64,000 bases of DNA, taken from an uncultured Bacteroidales bacterium. Lineage in GTDB: Bacteria; Bacteroidota; Bacteroidia; Bacteroidales; UBA932. The position numbers were made by a program, and so were the translations under genes. This document shows positions 32,219-41,591 of this stretch, piece by piece. The stretch spans positions 1 to 64,000 of the forward strand of contig ONJB01000008.1 in the NCBI GenBank assembly GCA_900318015.1. Reading direction: 5' to 3'. The first letter of the stretch is position 1, and every line of letters starts with the position of its first letter. The notes under the pieces were generated by a model. It made no database searches. It had not been told where the DNA came from and saw only the letters and a program-made list of their open reading frames with translations.

Positions 32219-33175
32219 TTACAGGTTATAGATGAGATAGGCCATATAGGCGGCCCAGATGGCCAGGAACAGTCCGCCGTCCAGCCGGTCGATTTCTTTC
32301 TTGCGGCCGATGAAACCCGCCGTCAGGAGCGCGAGGGCGCTCACGAGCAGGACGCCGAGGTCCACATAGGTGATATGGTCGAACGACAGGGGAGAGATGA
32401 GGGCCGATCCGCCCAGGATCAGCAGGATGTTGAACACGTTCGAGCCGATGATGTTGCCCAGGGCGAGCTGGCCTTTCTTCTTGGCGGCGGCCACCACGCA
32501 GGTGGCCAGTTCCGGCATCGAGGTGCCGCCGGCCAGGATGGTGATGGCGATGAACTTGTCGCTGACCCCGAGGGCGCGGGCGAGTTCCGTCGCGTTGTTC
32601 ACGAACAGCTTGCCGCCGAAAGCGAGTCCGGCGATGCCGGCCACGATCAGCAGGAGGCACATCCAGACGCTGCGCTGTTTGGCGGGGGAGTCCTCTTCGT
32701 CAGGCTTGTTTCCCTTGAAACTCAGGATCATATAGCCGATGAACAGGGCGATGAGGATGCCGCCGTCCCAGCGGCTCAGGCCGTTGGTGCCGATGTGGAA
32801 GAGGGTGTATTCCAGGCCGAGGGCGATGAGGAGCACCGTAATCAGGATGTTCATCGGAATGTCCCGCTTCCAGTTGGACGGGGTGATGGCCATCGGGAGG
32901 ATGAGGGCTGTGACCCCCAGGATCAGCAGGGTGTTCATGATGTTCGAACCCACCACGTTGCCGATGGCGATGTCGGCGTTGCCCTGGAAGGCGCCGATGA
33001 AACTGACGACCATCTCCGGGGCGGAGGTACCCATGCCGACGATGGTCAGGCCGATGACGAACTCGCTCAGGCCGAAGCGCCGGGCGATGCCCGAGGCGCC
33101 GTCCACGAGCCAGTCCGCCCCGAACACGATGAGGGCGAGGCCGCCGATGAGCAGAAGGACTTGCAACCAGATCAT
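32219..33175 (-). CDS. Calcium/sodium antiporter, CaCA (YrbG-like) family
   Basis: 318 residues with about ten membrane helices in two inverted halves. Each half carries an alpha repeat: TSAPEMVVSFIGAFQGNADIAIGNVVGSNIMN and TSMPELATCVVAAAKKKGQLALGNIIGSNVFN, with the conserved acidic ion-binding residues (PE) and GNxxGSN. Exchanges Na+ or H+ against Ca2+ at the inner membrane. It overlaps rlmD by 4 bases (ATGA) and lies 3 bases upstream of mscS. Confidence 0.92.
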   Translation of the reverse strand: MIWLQVLLLIGGLALIVFGADWLVDGASGIARRFGLSEFVIGLTIVGMGTSAPEMVVSFIGAFQGNADIAIGNVVGSNIMNTLLILGVTALILPMAITPSNWKRDIPMNILITVLLIALGLEYTLFHIGTNGLSRWDGGILIALFIGYMILSFKGNKPDEEDSPAKQRSVWMCLLLIVAGIAGLAFGGKLFVNNATELARALGVSDKFIAITILAGGTSMPELATCVVAAAKKKGQLALGNIIGSNVFNILLILGGSALISPLSFDHITYVDLGVLLVSALALLTAGFIGRKKEIDRLDGGLFLAIWAAYMAYLIYNL

Positions 33176-34584
33176 TTCACTTTCCGTTTAAGCGCGCACA
33201 CGTTCTCCACGTGCATCGTGTGCGGGAACATGTCGACGGGCTGTACCGCCGTAATTTCATAGTCTTCGCAGAGGATGGCCAGGTCACGGGCCTGGGAGGC
33301 TGGATTGCAGCTCACGTAGACCATCCGGTCAGGCGCCGCGTCCAGGATGACCTTCGCCACGTCGGGATGGATGCCTGCACGGGGAGGATCCAGGATGATG
33401 ACGTCGGGCCGGCCGTGCCTGGCGATGAACTTCGCGTTCAGGACATCCTTCATATCGCCGGCGAAGAACCGGCAGTTCGTGATTCCGTTCGCCTCGGCAT
33501 TGGCCTTCGCGTCCTCGATGGCTTCGGGAACATACTCGATGCCGATGACCTTCGAGGCCTGGCGGGAAACGAACTGGGCGATGGTGCCGGTGCCGGTATA
33601 CAGGTCGTAGACCACTTCGTTGCCGGTGAGAGCCGCGAAGTCGCGCGCGACACTGTATAGGCGGTATGCCTGCAAGGAATTCGTCTGATAGAAGGATTTC
33701 GGGCCGATCTTGAATCGGAGGCCTTCCATTTCTTCGTAGATGGCGTCGTCGCCCTTGTACAGGATGGGGGATTGGTCGCCGATGGAATCGTTCAACTTCT
33801 CGTTGATGACGTACCAGAGGGAGGTAATCTGCGGAAATTCGGCCACAAGGGCGTCCAGGAGGGCGATTCTCTTAGCAGAATCCTCGTAGGCGAAGCACAG
33901 GATGAGCATCACCGCGCCGGCTTCCGTCGTCCGGATGAACATGTTGCGGAAATACCCCTCATTGTTGCGGATATCGTAGAAATCGTACCCGTGTTCGATA
34001 CAGAACTGCTTGATAAACAAGCGGATAGCATTGGAAGGCTCTGGCTGGAGCCAGCATTTCTTGATATCCAGGACCTTGTCGAAGAATTTGCCCACGTGGA
34101 AGCCCAGGCCCATCCGGTCATTCGCCGGTATGGCATCCGGATCTTCGCCATGAAGCACCCAGCGCTTGCTGGAAGCGCTGAATTCCAGCTTGTTACGATA
34201 AAACTGCGTCCGCTGGGAGGGGAGTGTCGGGCGGATTTCCGGGACCTCGAGATGGCCGATTCTGACCAGTTGGTCATAGACCTGCTGCCTTTTGGCTTCC
34301 AACTGCATTTCGTACGGAAGGGGTTGCCAGCGGCAGCCGCCACACACGCCGAAATGTTCGCAGAACGCGTCGAGCCGGTGTGGCGAGGGCTGGATCATCC
34401 GGGAGATGAAACCCTCCATATAGTTTTTCTTCTTCCTGAACACCTGGATGTCGACGACGTCGCCGGGCACGGCGAAATCGACGAAGACGACCATCCCGTC
34501 CACATGGGTCAGCGCCTTGCCTTCGGCGGCGACGGCCTCGATGGTGACGTGCTCCAGTTTCAAGTCGACTTTTTTTCTGCTCAT
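33172..34584 (-). CDS. rlmD: 23S rRNA (uracil-C5)-methyltransferase, RlmD/RumA family
   Basis: 470 residues. An N-terminal TRAM-like domain (VTIEAVAAEGKALTHVDGMVVFV) is followed by the [4Fe-4S] cluster ligands CEHFGVCGGC (C-x5-C-x2-C), with a later Cys in KKCWLQ. The Rossmann methyltransferase domain has VYDLYTGTGTIAQF, DPPRAG and the catalytic Cys in VYVSCNPAS. Methylates U1939-type or U747-type positions of 23S rRNA; which one is not settled by sequence alone. First gene of its operon, with a -7 box 20 bases upstream. Confidence 0.9.
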   Translation of the reverse strand: MSRKKVDLKLEHVTIEAVAAEGKALTHVDGMVVFVDFAVPGDVVDIQVFRKKKNYMEGFISRMIQPSPHRLDAFCEHFGVCGGCRWQPLPYEMQLEAKRQQVYDQLVRIGHLEVPEIRPTLPSQRTQFYRNKLEFSASSKRWVLHGEDPDAIPANDRMGLGFHVGKFFDKVLDIKKCWLQPEPSNAIRLFIKQFCIEHGYDFYDIRNNEGYFRNMFIRTTEAGAVMLILCFAYEDSAKRIALLDALVAEFPQITSLWYVINEKLNDSIGDQSPILYKGDDAIYEEMEGLRFKIGPKSFYQTNSLQAYRLYSVARDFAALTGNEVVYDLYTGTGTIAQFVSRQASKVIGIEYVPEAIEDAKANAEANGITNCRFFAGDMKDVLNAKFIARHGRPDVIILDPPRAGIHPDVAKVILDAAPDRMVYVSCNPASQARDLAILCEDYEITAVQPVDMFPHTMHVENVCALKRKVK

Positions 34585-34604
34585 TCTTCTTTTCTTCTAA
34601 CCTA

Positions 34605-34612
34605 CAAATATA
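34605..34612 (-). promoter_or_regulatory. -7 promoter box for rlmD
   Basis: TATATTTG on the minus strand, 20 bases before the rlmD ATG. Confidence 0.5.
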
Positions 34613-34734
34613 CTCAATTTTCATGCATTCCTCAAATCTGCGTGCGCAGGGGAGTTTTTCCCTTCGCGATACTTAACATAATATAAATTGTATAACAAAT
34701 ATAAGGTGAGTGGCGCCAGTTAAAAATAAATGAC

Positions 34735-34742
34735 TATCTTTG
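34735..34742 (+). promoter_or_regulatory. -7 promoter box for the GNAT-like gene
   Basis: TATCTTTG, 30 bases before the ATG at 34773. The rest of the 188-base gap is AT-rich and shows nothing else I can name. Confidence 0.5.
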
Positions 34743-34772
34743 TACGATTTAAGATCCGTGTAACTGAAACCT

Positions 34773-35906
34773 ATGCCTGTCACCGTCAAAACCGTAGAAA
34801 GCCGCAAAGATTTGCGCGCGTTCGTGAAATTCCCGCTCAAGTTGTACAAGGACTGCCCGCACTATGTGCCCAGCCTGTTCATGGACGAGATGTCCTCGCT
34901 GGACATGGACAAGAACCCCATGGGCAAGTATGCCAAGTGCGAGAAGTTTCTGGCTTACAACGAGCATGGAGAAATCGTCGGTCGCGTGGCCGCCATCATC
35001 AACGACATCGCGAACCGCGACTGGAACCATCGCGAGGTCCGATTCGGATGGATTGATTTCATCGACGACAAGGAAGTTTCCAAGGCCCTGGTCGATGCGG
35101 TCGTCCAATTCGGCAAGAAACACGGAATGACGCAGATTTCGGGCCCGCTCGGCTTTACGGATTTCGACAACGAAGGCTGCGTCGTGGAAGGTTTCGACGA
35201 CATCAGTTCCTTCAACCTCAAATACAATTTCCCGTATTACCAGGACCATTTCGAGGCCCTGGGCCTGGGTAAGGTCAATGACTGGCTGGAATATCGCATT
35301 TTCGTACCGGAACAGGTTCCTGAGAAAGTTTCCCGCGCCGCGGCCCTCGTGCAGGAGCGGTATGACCTGCACATCCGCCGGATTACCAAACGCGAGGTCC
35401 GCCGGGAAGGATACGGCCGGAAAATCTTCGACCTGATCAATAGGGCATATAGCCAACTATTTGATTTTACGGTACTTCCGGATGATGTCATCGACAGTTA
35501 CGTGAATACCTATCTGGGGATGATCGACCTCCGGTACATCACCCTGATCGAAGACAAGGCGGGCAAGCTGGTCGGCGTTTCCCTGACGATGCCTTCCATT
35601 GCCCGCGCCGCGCAGAAATGCCGGGGCTACCTCTTCCCTACCGGCTGGTGGCATCTCCTCAAGTCCACCTACTGGAAGCACGAGGACGGGCTGGAACTGC
35701 TGATGATCGCCGTGGATCCCGATTACCGGAACCGGGGCATCCATTCCATCATCTTCAACGACTTGATCCCGATGCTCATCGAGGGCGGTTTCAAGTACGG
35801 GGAATCCAACGCCGAGATGGAGACCAACAACAGTGTCCAGAACCTCTGGAACCTGTATCAGAAGGAATTCAAGCGCCGCCGGCGCGTCTACAGCAAGGAA
35901 ATCTAG
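34773..35906 (+). CDS. GNAT-fold N-acetyltransferase-like protein
   Basis: 377 residues, no signal peptide. The N-terminal part (FVKFPLKLYKDCPHYVPSLFMDE, then GRVAAIINDIANR) and the central ISGPLGFTDFDNEGCVVEGFD belong to a family widespread in Bacteroidota and similar to YghO. The C-terminal GNAT core has LELLMIAVDPDYRNRGIHSIIFNDLI, where RNRGIH is the acetyl-CoA pyrophosphate loop. Substrate unknown. It is followed 4 bases later by rarA; the two may be co-transcribed. Confidence 0.75.
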   Translation: MPVTVKTVESRKDLRAFVKFPLKLYKDCPHYVPSLFMDEMSSLDMDKNPMGKYAKCEKFLAYNEHGEIVGRVAAIINDIANRDWNHREVRFGWIDFIDDKEVSKALVDAVVQFGKKHGMTQISGPLGFTDFDNEGCVVEGFDDISSFNLKYNFPYYQDHFEALGLGKVNDWLEYRIFVPEQVPEKVSRAAALVQERYDLHIRRITKREVRREGYGRKIFDLINRAYSQLFDFTVLPDDVIDSYVNTYLGMIDLRYITLIEDKAGKLVGVSLTMPSIARAAQKCRGYLFPTGWWHLLKSTYWKHEDGLELLMIAVDPDYRNRGIHSIIFNDLIPMLIEGGFKYGESNAEMETNNSVQNLWNLYQKEFKRRRRVYSKEI

Positions 35907-35910
35907 GCCC

Positions 35911-37212
35911 ATGTCCGCGTCGAGTTCCATGCTCCCTCCCCTGCCGGAACGGATGCGTCCGCAGTCGCTGGACCAGTATGTGGGCCAGCGGCATCTGGTG
36001 GGCGAAGGCTGTGTCCTGCGGAAGATGATCGAGAGCGGCAACCTCTCGTCCTTCATCCTCTGGGGGCCTCCGGGCGTGGGTAAGACGACCCTGGCGCACA
36101 TCATAGCCCAGACGATGGACCGGGAGTTCTACACCCTGTCCGCCGTCACTTCCGGTGTCAAGGATGTCCGCGAGGTCTTCGACAAGGCCCGCTCGAACAG
36201 CCTGTTCAACCAGCGCGGCGCGCCGGTGCTTTTCATCGACGAAATCCACCGCTTCAACAAGGCCCAGCAGGACGCGCTCCTCGGGGCCGTCGAAACGGGC
36301 ACCATCGTCCTGATCGGCGCCACGACCGAGAACCCCTCTTTCGAGGTCATTACTCCCCTCCTCTCCCGTTGCCAGGTATTCGTTTTGAAATCCTTGGAAA
36401 AGGATGATTTACAGATACTTCTGGACCGTGCACTGAAGGAGGACGTCCTTCTGAAGGACAAGGAGATCCAGGTCGTCGAGACCGACGCCCTGATGCGCTA
36501 CAGCGGCGGTGACGCCCGCAAGCTCCTGAACGTCCTGGAGATTGTCGTGGACTCCTTCGGGGACCGCTCCCCCATCGTCATCGACAACAAGTCGGTTACG
36601 GAGAGCATCCAGGAGAACATGGCCATCTACGACAAGGACGGGGAGATGCATTACGACATCATCTCTGCGTTCATCAAGAGTATCCGCGGGTCGGACCCGA
36701 ACGCGGCCATCTACTACCTGGCCCGGATGATCGAAGGCGGCGAGGATCCGCTCTTCATCGCCCGCCGGCTGTGCCTGTCAGCTTCCGAGGACGTGGGCCT
36801 GGCAAATCCGAACGCACTCCTGTTGGCCAACGCCTGCTTCGAGGTCGTCTCGAAGATCGGCATGCCCGAAGGCCGGATCCCGCTCGCCGAGACGACGGTG
36901 TATCTGGCATCCTCCCCCAAGAGCAACGGCTCTTACATGGCCCTGGAAAACGCCCTGGCGCTCGTCCGGGAAACGGGTGACCTCCCGGTCCCCCTCCCTA
37001 TCCGGAACGCGCCCACGCAACTGATGAAGGACCTCAATTACAGCGACGGCTACAAGTACGCCCATGACTATCCCGGGCACTTCGCCGACATGGAATTCCT
37101 CCCCGACGCCATCAAGGGCACCGTCTTCTACGAGCCGCAGCCCAACAAGCACGAGAACGTCCTCCGTGCCTATCTCGAGGCCTGCTGGCCGAAGTATTAT
37201 CCGAAGAAATAG
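35911..37212 (+). CDS. rarA: Replication-associated recombination protein A (MgsA-like AAA+ ATPase)
   Basis: 433 residues from ATG 35911; longer in-frame starts overlap the upstream gene. The N-terminal PPLPERMRPQSLDQYVGQRHLVG is the family signature. Walker A is WGPPGVGKTT, Walker B LFIDEIHRFNKAQQDALL, sensor 1 IGATTENPSFEV, and the lid/oligomerisation domain follows YSGGDARKLLNVLE. Acts at stalled replication forks. The stop codon abuts a 16-base palindrome shared with the convergent tamL end. Confidence 0.96.
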   Translation: MSASSSMLPPLPERMRPQSLDQYVGQRHLVGEGCVLRKMIESGNLSSFILWGPPGVGKTTLAHIIAQTMDREFYTLSAVTSGVKDVREVFDKARSNSLFNQRGAPVLFIDEIHRFNKAQQDALLGAVETGTIVLIGATTENPSFEVITPLLSRCQVFVLKSLEKDDLQILLDRALKEDVLLKDKEIQVVETDALMRYSGGDARKLLNVLEIVVDSFGDRSPIVIDNKSVTESIQENMAIYDKDGEMHYDIISAFIKSIRGSDPNAAIYYLARMIEGGEDPLFIARRLCLSASEDVGLANPNALLLANACFEVVSKIGMPEGRIPLAETTVYLASSPKSNGSYMALENALALVRETGDLPVPLPIRNAPTQLMKDLNYSDGYKYAHDYPGHFADMEFLPDAIKGTVFYEPQPNKHENVLRAYLEACWPKYYPKK

Positions 37213-37228
37213 TCCTTTCTAGAAAGGA
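37213..37228. repeat. 16-base perfect palindrome at convergent gene ends
   Basis: TCCTTTCTAGAAAGGA starts right after the rarA stop and contains the tamL stop (37219-37221). As a loop-less palindrome it would be a poor terminator; the role is unclear. Confidence 0.6.
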
Positions 37229-39327
37229 TATCCTACACCGAAGTGGAGGGCGAAGTTGCCTGACTTGAGCCACTGGTCAGGACCGACCAGGCGTTCGCCG
37301 GCAGGACGGCAGGGTTCATAGATCTTGGCGCCCAGGTCGATGCGCACAAGGAGGAAGTCCAGGTTCACGCGGACGCCCAGGCCCCAGTCGGCGGCGATGG
37401 TATCGAAGGAGAAATTGGAGCCTTCCATGTAATCGGCCAGCCGGAGGTTCCACACGTTGCCGGCGTCCGCGAAGAGGGCGCCTTCCAGTTTCCAGACGAT
37501 CGGGAAGCGGTATTCGACATTGGCTTCCACCTTGAAGTCACCCGTCTGGCTCGGAATGAGGAAGTATTCAGTCCAGGGCTGCACACGTCCCGGGCCCAGG
37601 GCGCGGGCCTGCCAGCCGCGCATGCTGTTCGCGCCGCCGGCATAGAACTGCTTCTCGAACGGGACGGTGGTGGAGTTGCCATAGCCGTATCCGGCGCCCA
37701 CCAGGAAGCGGAACGCCACCGCCTGGTTGTCCCCGCCGCCGAAACGGATGGTCTGGCCCAACTGCAGTTCGCCGCGCACATACTGGGCGTAGGGAATCTG
37801 CCAGATGGTATGCTGGCCGATCTGGTTCGTGGGCATCGCGGAGTTGAACAGGCTGAGGACATTGCCTGCCAGGTCGAACGACAGCCGGCCATAAGTATAG
37901 GTGCGCTTGGGAATCGGGGTCGGATCCGTCGTGTAATAGAGCATGCCGCCCATGCCCATGTCGAAGTGGTCCGAGTAGGCGTTCAGGAGGAAGAGGTCAC
38001 TCACCAACCGTTCCGCGAAACTCTCCGAGACACTGAACAGGCGGACGATATTGGCCTGGAACGGGAAGAACTGGTAAAAAAAGTTCCTGCCGAGGTTGCC
38101 CGTATAACCGAAGCTCGTCGTGATCATGGTCCGCTTGTATTCCGGACGGTCCTGGTAGCTGAAACCGAGGGTGATGTCCGTATGAGGGAGGTTCGGGCCC
38201 CGGAACAGGGAGTTCGGCAGGCCGATGAGCTTAGGAATGCGGAGGGAACTGGAAACACTGAATTCCGTGGAGCGGATCTTGTCCTTGGTCTTGAACTGGA
38301 AGTTGCCTTTCAAGCCCAGGTTGAACAGTTCACCGCCATGGAAGAAGTTCTTGTGGAAGTAATTGAGCTGCGGGGAGATGCCGAACAGGCCGGTGGAATT
38401 GACCGAGGCCTCCAGGTTCGCCTTGAATCCCTGGACACCGCCGTTCAGGAGGTTGATGTCGCAGTCCACGACGTTGTCCGACACTGGATTCATCGTGACG
38501 TTCACGCTGTTGAAGACGGACAGGTTCGACAGTCGGGAGTAGGTGGCATTGACCGCCCTTTCGCTGTAGGGCATCCCGGGGCGGAGGACGTTCAGCTCCT
38601 CCAGGACGTAGGTCCGGATGGGAATTTCCTTCGGGTAGGAAAGGGTCACGTCGCCGATGGTGAACTTCCGGTGCGGTTTCGCCTCGTCCGGGGAGCCGTT
38701 GCGGGGGTAGTCCCGGATGGCCATGGTCAGGGCCGCCGTTCCGTCGTGCGAGAGGGTATCCGCTTCGCAGAAATAGAAGCTCTTGTCAAAGCCGTAGTAG
38801 CCGCGGTTGCGGAAGAACTCGGCGGAACGGACCGTTTCGGCCTCGAGGGTGGATTCGGCCAGATACTGTCCCTCCTTGATGGTGATGTTCGGCCGGTCCG
38901 TCTCGAACTCCTTCCGGAATTCTTCGTCCTGCGGGAGCTCGTAGTCGATCGATCGGATCGTGTACCGCTTTCCGGGCGTGACAAAATAGGTCACATAAGC
39001 CTTTTTTCCTTGATATTCCACCTCGCTCGTCACTTTGGAACCGTAGTAGCCGATGTATTCGAGGTGGTTCTCGATGTTGTCGGCGCTGGTCTGCACCTGG
39101 CTTTCATCGTGGATGACCAGCGGAGCGCCGGGCCGGCGGATGCCCAGGAACGAGGCGCTGGGCTTCTGGGCGAGGTACGAAGTGAGCTCCGAACTGCTGA
39201 TCTGCTTGCCCACCACATTGATCTTGTTGCCGGCGAGGCGGTACTCCCCTTCCGCGAGACGCTGCGTGGCGCAGCCTGTGGCGAGGATGCCGGCGAGGAC
39301 CGAAAGTATGAGGTTTTTGCAGTTCAT
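37219..39327 (-). CDS. tamL: TamL-like Omp85 family lipoprotein (BamA/TamA superfamily)
   Basis: 702 residues. The lipoprotein signal ends GILATGC (Cys19). POTRA-like domains occupy about 25-340: a KINVVGKQISSSEL segment, then TKxDxxx-like alpha/beta repeats. The C-terminal 16-stranded barrel ends in the terminal Phe (HFGVGYPF) expected of outer-membrane proteins. It contains the RGW-type lid motif in SMRGWQARALGPG. TamL is the Bacteroidota counterpart of TamA, acting with TamB on outer-membrane assembly or lipid transport; tamB is not in the window. A divergent SpoU methylase is a frequent neighbour. The -7 box ends 5 bases before the ATG. Confidence 0.88.
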   Translation of the reverse strand: MNCKNLILSVLAGILATGCATQRLAEGEYRLAGNKINVVGKQISSSELTSYLAQKPSASFLGIRRPGAPLVIHDESQVQTSADNIENHLEYIGYYGSKVTSEVEYQGKKAYVTYFVTPGKRYTIRSIDYELPQDEEFRKEFETDRPNITIKEGQYLAESTLEAETVRSAEFFRNRGYYGFDKSFYFCEADTLSHDGTAALTMAIRDYPRNGSPDEAKPHRKFTIGDVTLSYPKEIPIRTYVLEELNVLRPGMPYSERAVNATYSRLSNLSVFNSVNVTMNPVSDNVVDCDINLLNGGVQGFKANLEASVNSTGLFGISPQLNYFHKNFFHGGELFNLGLKGNFQFKTKDKIRSTEFSVSSSLRIPKLIGLPNSLFRGPNLPHTDITLGFSYQDRPEYKRTMITTSFGYTGNLGRNFFYQFFPFQANIVRLFSVSESFAERLVSDLFLLNAYSDHFDMGMGGMLYYTTDPTPIPKRTYTYGRLSFDLAGNVLSLFNSAMPTNQIGQHTIWQIPYAQYVRGELQLGQTIRFGGGDNQAVAFRFLVGAGYGYGNSTTVPFEKQFYAGGANSMRGWQARALGPGRVQPWTEYFLIPSQTGDFKVEANVEYRFPIVWKLEGALFADAGNVWNLRLADYMEGSNFSFDTIAADWGLGVRVNLDFLLVRIDLGAKIYEPCRPAGERLVGPDQWLKSGNFALHFGVGYPF

Positions 39328-39332
39328 TCCTA

Positions 39333-39340
39333 CAAAATTA
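39333..39340 (-). promoter_or_regulatory. -7 promoter box for tamL
   Basis: TAATTTTG on the minus strand with 5 bases before the ATG at 39327: a leaderless mRNA is predicted. Confidence 0.5.
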
Positions 39341-39375
39341 ACACTTTTCCGCTATTAATCGACAAGAATAATATA

Positions 39376-39383
39376 TAACTTTG
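39376..39383 (+). promoter_or_regulatory. -7 promoter box for the SpoU methylase
   Basis: TAACTTTG, 6 bases before the ATG at 39390. An alternative TTG start at 39381 lies inside the box and is therefore rejected. Confidence 0.55.
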
Positions 39384-39389
39384 CAGGGT

Positions 39390-40109
39390 ATGAGCATTTC
39401 CAAGAACGAACTGCGGCAGGTCCGCTCCCTTGCGCAGAAGAAGTTCCGGGACGAGGCCGGACTCTTCGTGGTCGAAGGCGAAAAGATGGTTTCCGAGGCG
39501 CTGGCATCGGGGTTCGAGGTCGTGTCCGTGTACCGGCGGGACGAAATCGGCGAGGAGGCGATGGCGCGGCTGTCGATGCTCTCCTCCCCTTCTCCGGTCC
39601 TCGCGGTCGTCCGACAGCCTGCCCCAACCGCCTTCCAGCCCTCCCGGGGACTTTTCCTGGCCCTGGACGGCATCCGGGACCCCGGTAACCTGGGCACCAT
39701 CCTCCGGGTGGCGGACTGGTTCGGTATCGACGGGGTGATCGCTTCGCCCGACACCGTGGAACTTTACAATCCCAAGGTGGTCCAGGCAACGATGGGCGCG
39801 ATCTTCCGCGTGCCGTTCCATCGGATGGACATCGCCTTGCTCTGCCGGTCCGTCGTGGCGGGCGGCGGCCATGTGTACGGGACGTTCTTGAATGGGGAAA
39901 ACATGTATTCCAAGGCCTTGGACTGTGGCCGGGAGGCACCTTCAGTGATCGTGATCGGGAATGAGTCCAACGGCATTTCTCCGGCCGTGGCCGCCTGCGT
40001 GAGCGACCGGCTCTTCATCCCGCCTTACCCGGCGGACGACCCGGGTTCCGAATCCCTGAATGCCGCCATCGCCACGGCCATCACCGTGGCCGAATTCCGG
40101 CGGCGCTAG
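39390..40109 (+). CDS. TrmH/SpoU-family RNA 2'-O-methyltransferase
   Basis: 239 residues. An N-terminal substrate-binding domain (LRQVRSLAQKKFRDEAGLFVVEGEKMV) is followed by the trefoil-knot SPOUT domain. Motif 1 is DGIRDPGNLGTILRVADWFG, motif 2 VIVIGNESNGIS, and motif 3 LFIPPYPADDPGSESLNAAIATAI. It 2'-O-methylates rRNA or tRNA; the target is not deducible. Its stop overlaps the convergent GH13 stop within CTAG (40106-40109). Confidence 0.88.
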   Translation: MSISKNELRQVRSLAQKKFRDEAGLFVVEGEKMVSEALASGFEVVSVYRRDEIGEEAMARLSMLSSPSPVLAVVRQPAPTAFQPSRGLFLALDGIRDPGNLGTILRVADWFGIDGVIASPDTVELYNPKVVQATMGAIFRVPFHRMDIALLCRSVVAGGGHVYGTFLNGENMYSKALDCGREAPSVIVIGNESNGISPAVAACVSDRLFIPPYPADDPGSESLNAAIATAITVAEFRRR

Positions 40110-41590
40110 ATCTTCCTGACGACGAAGTCCTTTTCCGGCACGCGGAGCGTGACGGTGTGCGGTTCCGTACCGGCTTCAGCAGGAATGTGGATCGTGACGT
40201 CGGCGGCGGGGCCGAAATTGCAGACGACGAGCCAGGTCTCTTCGTCGTCTGAGCGGAGGAAAGCGAAGTGGCGGTCGGGGTTGAAGCCTTCGCCCTGGCA
40301 GTAGCAGAGGTCAAAGGTCCGGCCCTCCGCAAAGGCTGGCCGCTTGGCCAGTTCCAACGCTTCCCGGTAGCGTCCAAGGATTGCTTTCTGCTTGTCATTC
40401 AGGCCTTTCCGCTTGTCGCCGATATACTGTCGGAGGGCCTGGAGGCTTTCGACTGTCCACCAGTCGAAGATGGAGGTGCGGCCGTTGACGCCGCTGAAGG
40501 GTTCGGCATCCATCCCCCGCTCCCCGATTTCCTGCCCGAAGTAGAGCATGAAAGGGGCGGTGTTCAGCAGCAGCGAGACGCCGAGCGCGGCGTAGCCGGC
40601 CTCGGCGCTGCCGGCGAAGAAATCGGAGGCGACGCGCTGTTCGTCATGGTTCTCCAGGAAGTCCAGCATCCGGGGCTGGAGATCGCCGAGGAACTGCCAG
40701 TTCCAGGTCAACGCTCGCGCGGTGAGCCCGTCGCAGGTGACGGCGCGGACCGTGTCATACAGGCCGGACTTGTCGTAAAGGAGGTCAAAACCCACCTCGT
40801 CGACATACATCCGGTACTTTTCCTTCTCATAGACCTCAGCGATGAAGACGATGGGCGGGAATTCCAGCTTGATCTTCGCGATGAGCCACTGCATGAAGGC
40901 GGGCGGCACCAGTTCCACCATGTCGCAACGGAATCCGTCCACCCCCTTGAGGGCCCAGAAATGGACGATGTTGTACATTTTGTCCCAGGTGCGGGTGTGG
41001 AAGTCGCAGTAGTTGATCTTGATGGTCTCGTACCAGTCGTTGATGCCGGGTGCCGGCGAGAAGCAGTTGCCGGAGGCCTTGGCCGGATACTCGAAGTAGC
41101 CGGGGCCGTTGTAGGGTTCCGGCAGGCGCAGGGGCTCGCCGGGATAGTAGAAGAAGTCGTTCTCGGGCGACCAGTGCACGGACGTGTCGTCGTCGGCTCC
41201 GAGGGAATGGACACCCGGAACATGGCTCCGGTAATCCCGCGCCACATGGTTCGGAACGAAGTCCATGATGACCTTCATTCCGTGCCGATGCGTACGTTTT
41301 ACCAGTTGAAGGAATTCTTCCATCCTGGCATCGGGATCTGTTGCCAGATAAGGATTTACGTCGTAGTAATCCGTGATGGCGTAGGGCGAGCCGGCCTCCC
41401 CTTTCACAATCTGGGGGTGGGACGGGCGGCAGCCTTCGTCCTTCTTCCGCGTGGCGTGGCGGATGAGGCCCGTATACCAGATGTAATCGACGCCGAGTCC
41501 CCGGATATACTCCAAGGACGCGGCGTCGACACTTTCAAACTTACCGCTTCCCCACAGCCGGGGAAGCATCTGGTAAAGGACCTTTTTCAA
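40106..41590 (-). CDS. GH13 alpha-amylase-family enzyme, cytoplasmic
   Basis: 494 residues without a signal peptide. Four GH13 regions are present: DFVPNHVA (I), GFRCDMVELV (II, nucleophile Asp), FIAEVYE (III, acid/base Glu) and FLENHDEQR (IV, transition-state Asp). The C-terminal part is a beta domain ending PEKDFVVRKI. It is likely an intracellular alpha-glucan hydrolase or transglycosidase. It follows the phosphofructokinase gene after a single base, so alpha-glucan breakdown and glycolysis may be co-expressed. Precise specificity unknown. Confidence 0.9.
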   Translation of the reverse strand: MKKVLYQMLPRLWGSGKFESVDAASLEYIRGLGVDYIWYTGLIRHATRKKDEGCRPSHPQIVKGEAGSPYAITDYYDVNPYLATDPDARMEEFLQLVKRTHRHGMKVIMDFVPNHVARDYRSHVPGVHSLGADDDTSVHWSPENDFFYYPGEPLRLPEPYNGPGYFEYPAKASGNCFSPAPGINDWYETIKINYCDFHTRTWDKMYNIVHFWALKGVDGFRCDMVELVPPAFMQWLIAKIKLEFPPIVFIAEVYEKEKYRMYVDEVGFDLLYDKSGLYDTVRAVTCDGLTARALTWNWQFLGDLQPRMLDFLENHDEQRVASDFFAGSAEAGYAALGVSLLLNTAPFMLYFGQEIGERGMDAEPFSGVNGRTSIFDWWTVESLQALRQYIGDKRKGLNDKQKAILGRYREALELAKRPAFAEGRTFDLCYCQGEGFNPDRHFAFLRSDDEETWLVVCNFGPAADVTIHIPAEAGTEPHTVTLRVPEKDFVVRKI

Positions 41591-41591
41591 A

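Noticed and set aside
37213..37228. 16-base palindrome considered as a bidirectional terminator
   Set aside because: It has no loop and no T tract and overlaps the tamL stop codon, so a terminator role is not supported. Kept only as a repeat.
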